Of a stretch of DNA of 64,000 bases, positions 1 to 10,254 are shown in pieces. The translations under genes were made by a program, and so were the position numbers. The DNA is from Ferrovibrio sp. (GTDB lineage Bacteria; Pseudomonadota; Alphaproteobacteria; Ferrovibrionales; Ferrovibrionaceae), in assembly GCF_025869515.1 (NCBI RefSeq), contig NZ_JAOZVR010000117.1, forward strand, positions 56,914 through 120,913, given 5' to 3'. Each line of letters starts with the position of its first letter. Within the stretch, counting starts at the first letter, position 1. The notes under the pieces were generated by a model. That model was not told the origin of the DNA. It was given only the letters and a program-made list of their open reading frames with translations, and ran no database searches.

Positions 1-27
1 TTGCGTGCGTTCAAGCTGCGCCGTCAT
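1..27 (-). CDS. sucA: Probable start of 2-oxoglutarate dehydrogenase E1, truncated by window edge
   Basis: On the minus strand an ATG at 27-25 opens a frame reading MTAQLERTQ to the window edge, 48 bp after the sucD stop. Many alphaproteobacterial E1 subunits begin MTAQ, and sucA/odhA commonly follows sucCD. Only nine codons are visible, so the call rests on position and the first residues. If right, it is the decarboxylating subunit of the 2-oxoglutarate dehydrogenase complex, the TCA step before succinyl-CoA synthetase. Confidence 0.5.
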
Positions 28-75
28 CGATGTCGTGGCGCCGCTTGTTGGCCGGCGCCGCCCTCTGTTTTCCTG

Positions 76-954
76 TTACTTGCCGTTCAACAGTTCAACC
101 AGGGTGGTGCCGAGCGCTGCCGGGCTTTCCGAGACTCGGATGCCGGCCGATCGCATGGCCTCCAGCTTGGTATTCGCATCGCCCTTGCCGCCCGAGATGA
201 TCGCGCCGGCATGACCCATGCGGCGCCCCGGAGGCGCAGTGCGGCCGGCGATGAAACCCACCGTCGGCTTCTTGATCTTGGACTTCATCAGGAATTCGGC
301 GGCTTCTTCCTCGGCGCTGCCGCCGATTTCGCCGATCATGATGATGCACTCGGTTTCCTTGTCGCCAAGGAAGAGTTCGAGCGCGTCGATGAAGTTGGTA
401 CCGTTGACCGGATCGCCGCCGATGCCGATGCAGGTGGTCTGGCCGAGGCCGGCCGCAGTGGTCTGCGCCACCGCTTCATAGGTCAGGGTGCCGGAGCGCG
501 ACACGATGCCGACCTTGCCGCGACGATGGATATGGCCCGGCATGATGCCGATCTTGCATTCGCCCGGCGTGATGACACCGGGGCAGTTCGGGCCGATCAG
601 ACGGGTTCTGGAGCCGGTGAGCGCGCGCTTGACCTTGACCATGTCGAGCACCGGGATGCCTTCGGTGATGCAGACCACCAGCGGAATCTCGGCTTCGATG
701 GCTTCCATGATCGAGTCGGCCGCGAACGGCGGCGGCACGTAGATCACGGAGGCATTGGCGCCGGTCTTTTCCACGGCATCGACAACGGTGTTGAACACCG
801 GCAGACCGATATGCTGCGTGCCGCCCTTGCCCGGGGTGACACCGCCGACCATCTTGGTGCCGTAGGCAATCGCCTGTTCACTGTGGAAGGTGCCCTGGCT
901 GCCAGTGATGCCCTGACAGATGACCTTGGTGTCCTTGTTGACGAGAACAGCCAT
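76..954 (-). CDS. sucD: Succinyl-CoA synthetase (ADP-forming) subunit alpha
   Basis: The alpha subunit of the TCA-cycle enzyme that converts succinyl-CoA to succinate with formation of ATP or GTP. The 292-residue length is normal for the family. The N-terminal CoA-binding Rossmann domain carries the ITGSQG loop near residue 16. The phosphorylated histidine is seen in RRMGHAGAI (His248), followed by the SGGKGDA power helix. The ATG is immediately adjacent to the sucC stop, so the two subunits are translated as a pair. Nothing unusual is seen. Confidence 0.98.
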   Translation of the reverse strand: MAVLVNKDTKVICQGITGSQGTFHSEQAIAYGTKMVGGVTPGKGGTQHIGLPVFNTVVDAVEKTGANASVIYVPPPFAADSIMEAIEAEIPLVVCITEGIPVLDMVKVKRALTGSRTRLIGPNCPGVITPGECKIGIMPGHIHRRGKVGIVSRSGTLTYEAVAQTTAAGLGQTTCIGIGGDPVNGTNFIDALELFLGDKETECIIMIGEIGGSAEEEAAEFLMKSKIKKPTVGFIAGRTAPPGRRMGHAGAIISGGKGDANTKLEAMRSAGIRVSESPAALGTTLVELLNGK

Positions 955-2124
<1,170 letters not shown>

Positions 2125-2388
2125 GCTGACCTACGGGTTTTAAAACCAGGACGAAAAGCCCCGGTTTCTCTGATTGCCGTTCGGGGCCGAGGTTATAGCA
2201 GCCTTCGGAAAGGCCGCAACCGCCGCGCCGGCGGAAATTCAGGTTTTACGACGAAAGTTCACGGACTTGCGCCCCCTGTCACCTGTCGTGACAAGTGTGA
2301 AATTCAGGCAGGTCGCCGGATGGATGCCCCTGCGGTATGGGGCTGTGCCGGCCAGGTCCGTTAACGAACGGCTGACCAGGTAACCGGG
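2125..2388. promoter_or_regulatory. Leader/promoter region of sucCD
   Basis: This 264-bp gap upstream of sucC holds a perfect 12-bp palindrome GGTTTTAAAACC (2136-2147) just before the sucC start, a hairpin TGTCAC-N5-GTGACA (2277-2293), and a direct repeat GAAATTCAGG at 2234-2243 and 2299-2308, 65 bp apart (about six helical turns). No regulator can be named from these. Regulatory use is inference. Confidence 0.3.
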
Positions 2389-3054
2389 TTACCGGCGCTG
2401 CTGCAGCGCACGCTCCACCGCCGGCCGGTCGCCATAGGTGTAAAGGCGGGGGTTGATCTGCGGGTTGACGTCGACCTGCGACAGCGTGATCGCGGTATCC
2501 TTGCCCTGGGCGTCGGTGACGGTCCAGCCGGCGAATTCGAGCGGCCTGTCGCCAAAGACGACGGTCAGCGCGCCTTCCTTGGGCCGCTCGGGAGCAAACA
2601 GGGTCACCCGCAGGATGGCCGCGCCGCGCTCCACCCTGGCGATGCCGACACTGTCGTCGAACACCACTTTCTCGCGCAGCAGCAGGTCGAGCGGCGTGGC
2701 GCCGAGCGGGATACGCTCCACCGACTTCAGCTCGCGATCTTCCATGATGATGTAGGCACCATCCGACACAATCAGCATCGGCACCGGCGGATCGAATTCG
2801 AAGCGGAACCGTCCCGGCCGCGTCATGTAGATCTTGCCTTCGGCGGCGCTGCCGTCCGGCGCGACCTGCAGGAAGCGGCCCTGCATGCTGCGCACGGTGT
2901 TGAAATAATCGGCGATACGCTTGAGATCGGCCCTGTCGGTCTCGGTCAGCCTGGCTGAGCCGGCCGGAGCGGCGGCATAGGCAGCGGCGAGCGGCAGTTT
3001 CGCCGCAGTTGCGGCGACGGCCATGGCGAGCAGGAAGCGGCGGCGGTCGGTCAT
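2389..3054 (-). CDS. LolA-family outer membrane lipoprotein carrier protein
   Basis: A periplasmic protein of 221 residues of the LolA/LolB fold, which carries lipoproteins from the inner to the outer membrane. The N-terminus MTDRRRFLLAMA followed by an alanine-rich stretch looks like a Tat signal peptide (RR-x-FL). Typical LolA segments are visible: YFNTVRSMQGRFLQ near residue 50, GKIYMTRPGRFRFEFDPP near residue 75, and a late VDVNPQINPRLY. Its place downstream of nothing obviously related (divergent to the ybjQ-like gene) gives no further clue. Alphaproteobacterial LolA paralogs exist, so whether this is the essential carrier is not certain. Confidence 0.85.
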   Translation of the reverse strand: MTDRRRFLLAMAVAATAAKLPLAAAYAAAPAGSARLTETDRADLKRIADYFNTVRSMQGRFLQVAPDGSAAEGKIYMTRPGRFRFEFDPPVPMLIVSDGAYIIMEDRELKSVERIPLGATPLDLLLREKVVFDDSVGIARVERGAAILRVTLFAPERPKEGALTVVFGDRPLEFAGWTVTDAQGKDTAITLSQVDVNPQINPRLYTYGDRPAVERALQQRR

Positions 3055-3136
3055 GGCACCGAGGGGTAGCCCCGGCAGATGGCGAAATCAAGGCGGCATG
3101 CTTAAACTGCGGTGAAATCAACCCGGGGGACGCGCG

Positions 3137-3460
3137 ATGATCCTGACAACGACCGATAGCGTAGATGGCCGCAAAATCACGGCCTATCTCGGCATTGTGG
3201 CCGGCGAAGCCGTGATGGGCACCAATATTTTCCGCGACTTCTTTGCCGGCATCACCGACATTCTGGGCGGCCGTTCGGGGTCTTATGAAAAGGAACTGCG
3301 CAAGGCCAAGGCCCTGGCACTCGAATCGATGACCGAGGAAGCCCAGACGCTGGGCGCCGATGCGGTGGTGGGCATGGACCTCGATTACCAGCAGATCGGC
3401 GGCACGGATCGCCAAATGTTGATGGTCGCCGCCAGCGGAACTGCGGTAAAGTTGGCCTGA
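3137..3460 (+). CDS. YbjQ/UPF0145 family protein
   Basis: A small cytoplasmic protein of 107 residues with the UPF0145 pattern: start [12 protein letters not shown], the central [23 protein letters not shown], the helix [13 protein letters not shown], and [12 protein letters not shown]. Family members form decamers or pentamers of unknown function. A GGGGGA Shine-Dalgarno sequence lies at a good distance before the ATG. It is followed after 40 bp by the chlorite dismutase-like gene on the same strand, with which it may be cotranscribed. Confidence 0.9.
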   Translation: MILTTTDSVDGRKITAYLGIVAGEAVMGTNIFRDFFAGITDILGGRSGSYEKELRKAKALALESMTEEAQTLGADAVVGMDLDYQQIGGTDRQMLMVAASGTAVKLA

Positions 3461-3500
3461 GGCTGGGTCTTGCGCCCCGGTCCACCGGGGGAATCAGACA

Positions 3501-4049
3501 ATGGAATCGCGCTTTACCAGCTTCGTCGGCGGGCCGACGGGGCCGTGGAAGATTGTTTCGATGCGGGCCGTCAGTGGCAACGGCATGGCGCTGGCCAGCC
3601 ATCTGGATCTGCGCGACGGCTTGACCGAGGTCGAAGACGTGACCTGGCAGCTGCGCGGTGTGGCCAGCCATCTGCGCTACACCAATGAAGACGAGCGCAA
3701 AGTGCTGGCCGCCATACAGCCGGCCCTGAACCGTCCGGAAGCGCGGTGCGCCGTACTGATTCCGATCCGCAAAACGGCGGCCTGGTGGCTGCTGGCCCAG
3801 GATGAACGCCGCGCCATCATCGAAGAGCGTTCGCGCCATATCGCCATCGGCATGACGTATCTGCCAGCCGTGGCGCGCAAACTGTTCCATGCCCGGGATT
3901 TGGGCGAGCCGTTCGATTTCCTCACCTGGTTCGAATTCGCGCCCCAGCATGCAGTCGCATTCGACGCTCTGCTGGTTGCCCTGCGCTCGAGCCCGGAATG
4001 GGATTACGTCGACCGCGAGGTGGAAATCCGGCTGGAGCGCAAGTGCTGA
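3501..4049 (+). CDS. cld: Chlorite dismutase-like haem protein, short (lineage II) type
   Basis: The 182 residues match the dimeric short chlorite dismutases such as that of Nitrobacter winogradskyi in length and motifs: WQLRGVASH (49-57), LIPIRKTAAWW (86-96), QDERRAI (100-106), then GEPFDFLTWFEFAP (135-148). The proximal haem ligand corresponds to His113 in RSRHIA, and the distal arginine that marks chlorite-degrading members to Arg126 in LPAVAR, the expected 13 residues later. Such enzymes convert chlorite to chloride and O2. The short form has no signal peptide and is probably cytoplasmic. No (per)chlorate reductase gene is nearby, so a detoxification role is inferred. A GGGGGAA Shine-Dalgarno sequence supports the ATG. 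Confidence 0.88.
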   Translation: MESRFTSFVGGPTGPWKIVSMRAVSGNGMALASHLDLRDGLTEVEDVTWQLRGVASHLRYTNEDERKVLAAIQPALNRPEARCAVLIPIRKTAAWWLLAQDERRAIIEERSRHIAIGMTYLPAVARKLFHARDLGEPFDFLTWFEFAPQHAVAFDALLVALRSSPEWDYVDREVEIRLERKC

Positions 4050-4084
4050 CGGCGGGAGGGCTTCTGCCATTTCCGACTTGAAAT

Positions 4085-4215
4085 AGTACGGCCGTTCTAT
4101 ATCCTGACTTCGACTCCTCCCCGGCGACTTCATGTCGCTGCCCTATTGGAACAGGCCCGTAATGATCACTTCAGTCCGCGTTTCTCACGTCAATAAAAGT
4201 ACGAATGTTCGTTCT
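4085..4215 (+). promoter_or_regulatory. Two related operator-like sites before/within the start of the hydrolase gene
   Basis: Site A at 4085-4098 reads AGTACGGCCGTTCT and site B at 4198-4215 reads AGTACGAATGTTCGTTCT. Both are near-palindromes sharing AGTACG on the left and GTTCTAT on the right, and site B runs into AT-rich DNA resembling a -10 element. They resemble TetR-type operators, but no TetR gene is adjacent. Site B lies within the longest open frame of the hydrolase, which makes the hydrolase start uncertain. Confidence 0.4.
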
Positions 4216-5121
4216 ATTATAGAATTGCTGCTGCAACGCAGCCTGATCCGCGCTGGCTTCCGGCTGGCCCCTGGATGGGCGGCCGACCGGGCGGCAGGAC
4301 TGTTTCTCCGGCCGTGGCGTCGCCCCGGCCCAGGTCGTTCCCGGTATGTTTCACGTGAAACTCCCTTCGCGGCCGAAAGCGCCCTAGGCCCGGTCGCGGC
4401 CTGGAGCTTCGGGCCGACCGCACGGACCGCCCCGGCCATCCTGCTGGTGCATGGCTGGGAAGACGATCACCTGAGCTGGGCGCCGCTGATCGACAGGCTG
4501 GTACAGCGTGGCTATCGCGTGCTGGCGCTCGACCTGCCCGGCCATGGCCGCTCACCGGCCGACATCACTGGCATCCCGATCCTGGCGGCGGGCGTAGCGG
4601 CTGTCGGCCGCGAGGCCGAAACCATCGGCGCGGTTTCCGCTGACCGTCCGTTCAAGGCGGTGATCGCCCATTCGCTCGGCGGCACGGCGACGCTGATCGC
4701 CGCCACCGAACTTGGCCTGCGCGCTGAACGCTATGCCATCCTGGCGGCGCCGAATCACCCGCGCCTGTTTGCCGGCGCGATGATGCAGATGCTGGGGCTG
4801 AGTCGGCAGCAGACAGCCACCGTGTTCACCGCCATCGAACGGCTGATCGGCCGCACGATGGACTCGCTCTATCTGCCGCCCAAGCTGCGTCAGTTGGCGG
4901 TGCCGGGCCTGATCCTGCACAGCCGCGAGGATCGCACCGTGCCGCTGCAGCACAGCCAGGAAAATGCCGCTGCCTGGAGACGCGCAGAATTCCGCATCCT
5001 TGACGGGCTGGGCCATCGCCGCCTGATGACCGACGAGGCTGTGCACAGCATGTTGCTGCATTTCATCGACAGCACGGCTCCCGTCGATGCCTATGGCCCG
5101 AAAAGCGACGCGGCAGACTAG
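4162..5121 (+). CDS. Alpha/beta hydrolase
   Basis: A serine hydrolase of the alpha/beta fold with unknown substrate. The oxyanion segment LLVHGWEDDHLSW, the GHGRSPAD motif, the nucleophile elbow AHSLGG (Ser171 from this start), the acid in HSREDRTVP and the late LGHRRLM histidine complete the triad. ATG 4162 is chosen because GGAACAGG precedes it; ATG 4132 (ten codons earlier) has no Shine-Dalgarno sequence, and TTG 4225 is a third option if the palindrome at 4198-4215 is an operator. Codons for Tyr-Val-Ser-Arg-Glu-Thr contain a parS site. The stop codon shares the tetranucleotide CTAG with the convergent fghA stop. Confidence 0.8.
   Translation: MITSVRVSHVNKSTNVRSIIELLLQRSLIRAGFRLAPGWAADRAAGLFLRPWRRPGPGRSRYVSRETPFAAESALGPVAAWSFGPTARTAPAILLVHGWEDDHLSWAPLIDRLVQRGYRVLALDLPGHGRSPADITGIPILAAGVAAVGREAETIGAVSADRPFKAVIAHSLGGTATLIAATELGLRAERYAILAAPNHPRLFAGAMMQMLGLSRQQTATVFTAIERLIGRTMDSLYLPPKLRQLAVPGLILHSREDRTVPLQHSQENAAAWRRAEFRILDGLGHRRLMTDEAVHSMLLHFIDSTAPVDAYGPKSDAAD
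4347..4362. other. parS: parS-like ParB binding site
   Basis: The sequence TGTTTCACGTGAAACT matches 15 of 16 positions of the chromosomal parS consensus TGTTTCACGTGAAACA, and the 14-bp core is a perfect palindrome. It lies inside the alpha/beta hydrolase coding sequence. parS sites recruit ParB for origin segregation and cluster near oriC. I saw no second copy in the window. Confidence 0.8.
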
Positions 5122-5962
5122 CGCCGCAGCTGCTGGGCGTGATGGGCGATATGTTCGCCGATGAAACTGGCGATGAAATAGTAGCTGTGGTCGTAGCCGG
5201 CCTGCAGGCGGAGTGTCAGCGGGATGCCGGCCCCCGCCGCGGCATTGGCCAGCAGTTGCGGCTTGAGCTGGCTTTCGAGGAACTCATCCGCCATGCCCTG
5301 GTCGATCAGCACCGGCTTGCGCCAATCGGTGTTCGACGCCAGCGCCGTGGCGTCCCAGGCAGCCCATGCCGCACGGTCAGCACCGAGATAACCGGTGAAG
5401 GCCTTTTCGCCCCAGGGCACGCGGCTCGGCGCCACGATCGGCGCGAAAGCCGAGACCGACCTGTAAAGCTGCGGATTGCGGAAGGCACAAATCAGTGCGC
5501 CATGCCCGCCCATCGAATGGCCGAAGATGCCGCTGCGCGCCATCTCCGCCATGGGGAAATGCTCACCGATCAGCGCCGGCAATTCCTGCGTCACGTAGGA
5601 ATACATCCGGTAATGCCGCGCCCACGGCGCCTGCGTGGCATCGACATAGAAGCCGGCGCCGGAGCCGAAATCATATGACTCGTCCTCGCCCGGAATATTC
5701 ACGCCGCGCGGACTGGTATCCGGCACCACCAGAATGAGGCCATGCTCGGCGGCATAGCGCTGCGCACCGGCCTTAGCCACCATGTTTTCCCAGGTGCAGG
5801 TGAGACCCGACAGATAATACAGCACCGGCAGTTTTGCGTTCTTCTCCGACGCCTGCGGCGGCAGATAGACGGCAAATTCCATCGTGCAGCCAAGCGACGT
5901 CGACGTGTGCCGCCAGACCTCTTGCTGGCCGCCGAAACAGGCCCAGTTCCTGATGCGCTCCA

Positions 5963-5963
<1 letters not shown>
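5118..5963 (-). CDS. fghA: S-formylglutathione hydrolase
   Basis: Hydrolyses S-formylglutathione to formate and glutathione, the second step of glutathione-dependent formaldehyde detoxification. The 281 residues are typical of the esterase D family: the YYLSGLTCTWEN oxyanion region near residue 50, the nucleophile elbow GHSMGG (Ser150), an acid in DQGMADEFL, and the histidine in GYDHSYYF. Its ATG overlaps the end of frmA, with which it forms an operon. Substrate specificity is inferred from family and context, both strong. Confidence 0.96.
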
Positions 5964-7075
<1,112 letters not shown>

Positions 7076-7156
7076 GGCGTATCCTCTCCGGTGTGATGGC
7101 CGGGAGGATAAAGCGCGAGAGGACCGTTTGGAACCCCTGGTCCGTGACCGTTTATG

Positions 7157-8350
7157 TCAGGCCGGTTGTGTCGCCGGCTGCGTGCGCGGCAGCGTACTGA
7201 GCAGACCACACAAAGCGAGCAGCAGCATCGCCGCCGGCATCGGCTGCAGACCCGGCAGCGGCAGCAGGTTGACCAGGGCGGCACCGAGCGTGGCGCCGGC
7301 CATCTGCAGGGCACCGATCAGTGCGGCAGCCGCGCCGGCGCGCTGCGGGAACGGCTGCAGGGCCGCCGCTACGGTGAGCGGATTGACGATGCCGATGCCA
7401 TAGAGAAAGACCAGCGTGGCGCCGATCGCCGGCCACAGGCCCGGCGCAGCGGCCAGATGGCCAAGCAGCAATGCGCCACCGATGCTCAGGACCAGGAAAC
7501 CGAATCGTGTCGCCATGGAGGCACCGAAGCGGCGCATCAGCCCAGGCGCACTGTAGCCGCCGGCGAAGACGGCAAAGACCGTGAAGCTGGAGGTCAGACC
7601 GAATTCGGTCGGGCTCTGGCCATAGGCGGCGATAAACAGTCCCGGTGCGCCGGCAAAGAAGGCAAACAATGCGCCGAGCGCACAGGTGGTGGCAAAGGCC
7701 GGCCGCAGGAATTGCGCCTGCGACAGCAGGCTGTCATAGGCGGTGAAGGCGCCGGCGATGCCCGGGCGATGCGTCGTCTCTGGCCGCGTCTCGCCCAGAC
7801 GCCAGAGTACGATGGCAAGAATGACGATGCCAAAGCCAGCCACGGCATAGAATGGCGCCCGCCAGCCGAAGCCTTCCTGCAGCAGGCCGCCGAGCAGCGG
7901 TCCAAAGCCCGGCGCCACGGCCACGCCGGTCATGATCAGGCCAAGCGCCCTGCTCAGGGCAGCACCGTCGAACAGGTCGCGCGCCATGGCACGGCCGACA
8001 GTGGAGGCGGCACAGGCCCCGACCGCCTGCAGGGCGCGACCGATGATCAGCATCTCGACAGTCTGCGCCATCGCACAGATCAGCGTGGCACCGAAGAACA
8101 GCGCCAGGCCGAAGACCAGCACCGGTCGCCGGCCGTACCGGTCGCTCAATGGCCCGGCCACCAGCTGGCAGACGGCAAAGACCGCCAGATAGACGGTCAG
8201 TGTCAGCCGCACCGTATCGGCATCGGCATGCAGCGCCGCACCGATCACCGGCAGGGCCGGCAGGTAGATGTTGGTCGACAGCATGCCCAGCGCGGCCAGC
8301 GCCGTCAGCAGCACGATCAGCGGGCCGTAGGAGATTGCAGCCTTGCTCAC
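7157..8350 (-). CDS. MFS transporter, Bcr/CflA drug-resistance type
   Basis: An inner-membrane proton-driven exporter of 397 residues with about twelve hydrophobic segments. The MFS motif A is seen as PLSDRYGRRPVLVFG near residue 70, and the motif C region GVAVAPGFGPLLGG near residue 130 is typical of drug/H+ antiporters of the Bcr/CflA group. Its ATG overlaps the thiolase stop (ATGA, 8347-8350), so both are translated from one mRNA, probably under the divergent TetR regulator. The substrate is unknown. Confidence 0.88.
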   Translation of the reverse strand: MSKAAISYGPLIVLLTALAALGMLSTNIYLPALPVIGAALHADADTVRLTLTVYLAVFAVCQLVAGPLSDRYGRRPVLVFGLALFFGATLICAMAQTVEMLIIGRALQAVGACAASTVGRAMARDLFDGAALSRALGLIMTGVAVAPGFGPLLGGLLQEGFGWRAPFYAVAGFGIVILAIVLWRLGETRPETTHRPGIAGAFTAYDSLLSQAQFLRPAFATTCALGALFAFFAGAPGLFIAAYGQSPTEFGLTSSFTVFAVFAGGYSAPGLMRRFGASMATRFGFLVLSIGGALLLGHLAAAPGLWPAIGATLVFLYGIGIVNPLTVAAALQPFPQRAGAAAALIGALQMAGATLGAALVNLLPLPGLQPMPAAMLLLALCGLLSTLPRTQPATQPA

Positions 8351-9531
8351 GCGGCGCGTTCCAGCGCGATCGCGGTGGCTTCACCGCCGCCGATGCACAG
8401 CGAGGCGATGCCGCGCCTGCCGCCACTGCGTTCAAGCGCATTGAGCAGCGTGACGATGATGCGCGCGCCGGTGGCACCGATCGGATGGCCCAGCGCGCAG
8501 GCGCCGCCCAGGATATTGACGCGATCATGCCCGATATTGAGGTCGCGCATCGCCGCCATCGGCACGGCGGCGAAAGCCTCGTTGATCTCGAACAGGTCGA
8601 CCTGATCGATACTCCAGTCCACTTTCTGCAGCAGCTTGCGGATCGCCGGGATCGGTGCGGTGGTGAACCAGTCGGGTGCCTGGGCATGCACGGCATGACC
8701 CATGATACGCGCGATTACCGGCAGGCCTTTCTCCTTCGCGGTCGACTCCCGCGCCAGCACCAGCGCGGCGGCGCCATCGGCATTGGCTGACGAACTCGCC
8801 GGCGTGATCGTGCCATTGGCCTTGAAGGCGGCTTTCAGCGTCGGTATCTTTTCCGGATTCACCTTCAGCGGATTCTCGTCGCGGCTGACCGTCTCGGTGC
8901 CCTTTGCGGTTGGCGTGACGGCGACAATCTCCGCATCGAACCAGCCGTTCTCCACCGCCCTGCGCGCGCGGGTCAGCGTCTCGATGGCATAGGCATCCTG
9001 TTCTGCGCGGGTGAAACCGTATTTCTCGGCGCATTGTTCGCCGAAGGTGCCCATGGCGCGGTCACGCTCATAGGCATCCTCCAGCCCGTCCAGCATCATG
9101 TGATCGAGCACTTTCGTATGGCCGGCCTTGTGGCCGAAGCGCATCTGCGGCAGCAGATATGGCGCACCCGACATGCTCTCCATGCCGCCGGCCACCATGA
9201 TATTTGCCGAGCCGGCGCGCAGCATGTCATGTGCCAGCATGGTGGCGCGCATGCCCGAACCGCAAACCTTGTTAACGGTAACGGCACCGACATGGTCGGG
9301 CAGGCCGGCCTTGCGCGCCGCCTGTCGCGCCGGCGCCTGGCCCTGCCCGGCCGGCAGCACGCAGCCCATCAGCACTTCGTCGATCTCTTCGCCCTTCACC
9401 CCGGCACGCTCCAGCGCCGCCTTGATGGCGACCGCACCGAGTTCGTTTCCGGCAATGCTACTCAGTGCCCCGCCGAAGCGGCCGAGCGGAGTGCGGATGG
9501 CGGATGCAATGACGATGGGATCGGTAGACAT
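8347..9531 (-). CDS. Acetyl-CoA C-acyltransferase (thiolase)
   Basis: Thiolase of 394 residues that condenses two acetyl-CoA or cleaves 3-ketoacyl-CoA. The nucleophilic Cys90 lies in NKVCGSGMRA, the catalytic His349 in CALGHPIGATGAR, and the second catalytic Cys379 in SLCIGGGEA, all intact. A biosynthetic (acetoacetyl-CoA forming, PhaA-like) role is possible but not provable. It is the first gene of an operon with an MFS exporter, divergent from a tetR gene across a 20-bp palindrome. A GGAGAGC Shine-Dalgarno sequence precedes the ATG. Confidence 0.93.
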   Translation of the reverse strand: MSTDPIVIASAIRTPLGRFGGALSSIAGNELGAVAIKAALERAGVKGEEIDEVLMGCVLPAGQGQAPARQAARKAGLPDHVGAVTVNKVCGSGMRATMLAHDMLRAGSANIMVAGGMESMSGAPYLLPQMRFGHKAGHTKVLDHMMLDGLEDAYERDRAMGTFGEQCAEKYGFTRAEQDAYAIETLTRARRAVENGWFDAEIVAVTPTAKGTETVSRDENPLKVNPEKIPTLKAAFKANGTITPASSSANADGAAALVLARESTAKEKGLPVIARIMGHAVHAQAPDWFTTAPIPAIRKLLQKVDWSIDQVDLFEINEAFAAVPMAAMRDLNIGHDRVNILGGACALGHPIGATGARIIVTLLNALERSGGRRGIASLCIGGGEATAIALERAA

Positions 9532-9565
9532 GACGGCTCTCCGTAATTTCTCTTGCTCTCCTATT

Positions 9566-9585
9566 TAGATGATTGCTATCATCTA
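9566..9585. promoter_or_regulatory. Operator-like palindrome between the thiolase and tetR genes
   Basis: TAGATGAT-TGCT-ATCATCTA has perfect 8-bp arms and lies in the 92-bp gap between divergent genes, where a TetR regulator would control both itself and the thiolase-MFS operon. The palindrome is seen directly; the assignment to this regulator is inference from position. Confidence 0.7.
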
Positions 9586-9623
9586 TTCGTCAAGCGCTAT
9601 TTTTGCATCTGGGAAAGGCTGCC

Positions 9624-10205
9624 ATGCGCCGTTCGGCCGAAGAAAAGGCGGAAACCCGCCGCCAGATCGTCAGGACGGCCGGCCGCATGATCCGCGGCAG
9701 GGGCCTGGCCGAAACCGGCGTGGCCGAGGTGATGGCCGAAGCCGGCCTGACCCATGGCGGTTTCTACCGGCATTTCGCGTCGAAGGACGAACTGGCGGCG
9801 GCGGCGGTCGAAGCGGCTTTCGCCCATATGCGCGCAAGGTTGGAGGCGATCACCGCCAAAGCACCGCCGGGCAAGGGGCTGGAGGCCCTGATCGAGACCT
9901 ATCTGACGGAGGCGCATCGCGACCAGCCGCAGCATGGCTGCGTGATGGCGAGCGTCGGCATGGAGGCCCAGCGTGCCGGTGGAGTGATTCAGGCTGCTTA
10001 CGAGGATGGAATCGCGAGGCTGCTGGCGCTGTTCGCCGAACAGATCGTGGCGCCAACCCGCAAGCAACAACAAGACCGCGCGCAGGCCGTGCTGTCGGTA
10101 CTGGTCGGCGGCCTTTTGCTGGCACGCGCACTGCAACATGATCCGGTTGAATCGAAACGTGCATTAAAGACCGCACGTGCGGCAGCGCTGACGCTCGCAC
10201 AATAA
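9624..10205 (+). CDS. TetR/AcrR family transcriptional regulator
   Basis: A dimeric repressor of about 193 residues. The N-terminal helix-turn-helix is visible in TRRQIVRTAGRMIRGRGLAETGVAEVMAEAGLT followed by the TetR-typical GGFYRHFASKDELAAA. The C-terminal ligand domain includes HGCVMAS, as in the TetR subgroup often annotated as LmrA/YxaF-like. ATG 9624 is chosen because the DNA-binding domain begins right there and the earlier in-frame TTG 9573 lies within the palindrome. It probably represses the divergent thiolase-MFS operon. Confidence 0.9.
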   Translation: MRRSAEEKAETRRQIVRTAGRMIRGRGLAETGVAEVMAEAGLTHGGFYRHFASKDELAAAAVEAAFAHMRARLEAITAKAPPGKGLEALIETYLTEAHRDQPQHGCVMASVGMEAQRAGGVIQAAYEDGIARLLALFAEQIVAPTRKQQQDRAQAVLSVLVGGLLLARALQHDPVESKRALKTARAAALTLAQ

Positions 10206-10233
10206 AAAAGCCCGGCATGGAAGCCGGGCTTTT
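10206..10233. terminator. Bidirectional intrinsic terminator between tetR and ftsK
   Basis: An 11-bp perfect stem, AAAAGCCCGGC and GCCGGGCTTTT, with a 6-nt loop. The A and T tracts on both sides let it work for both convergent genes. Confidence 0.88.
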
Positions 10234-10254
10234 CGATCCCCAATCCGGAAGCGC

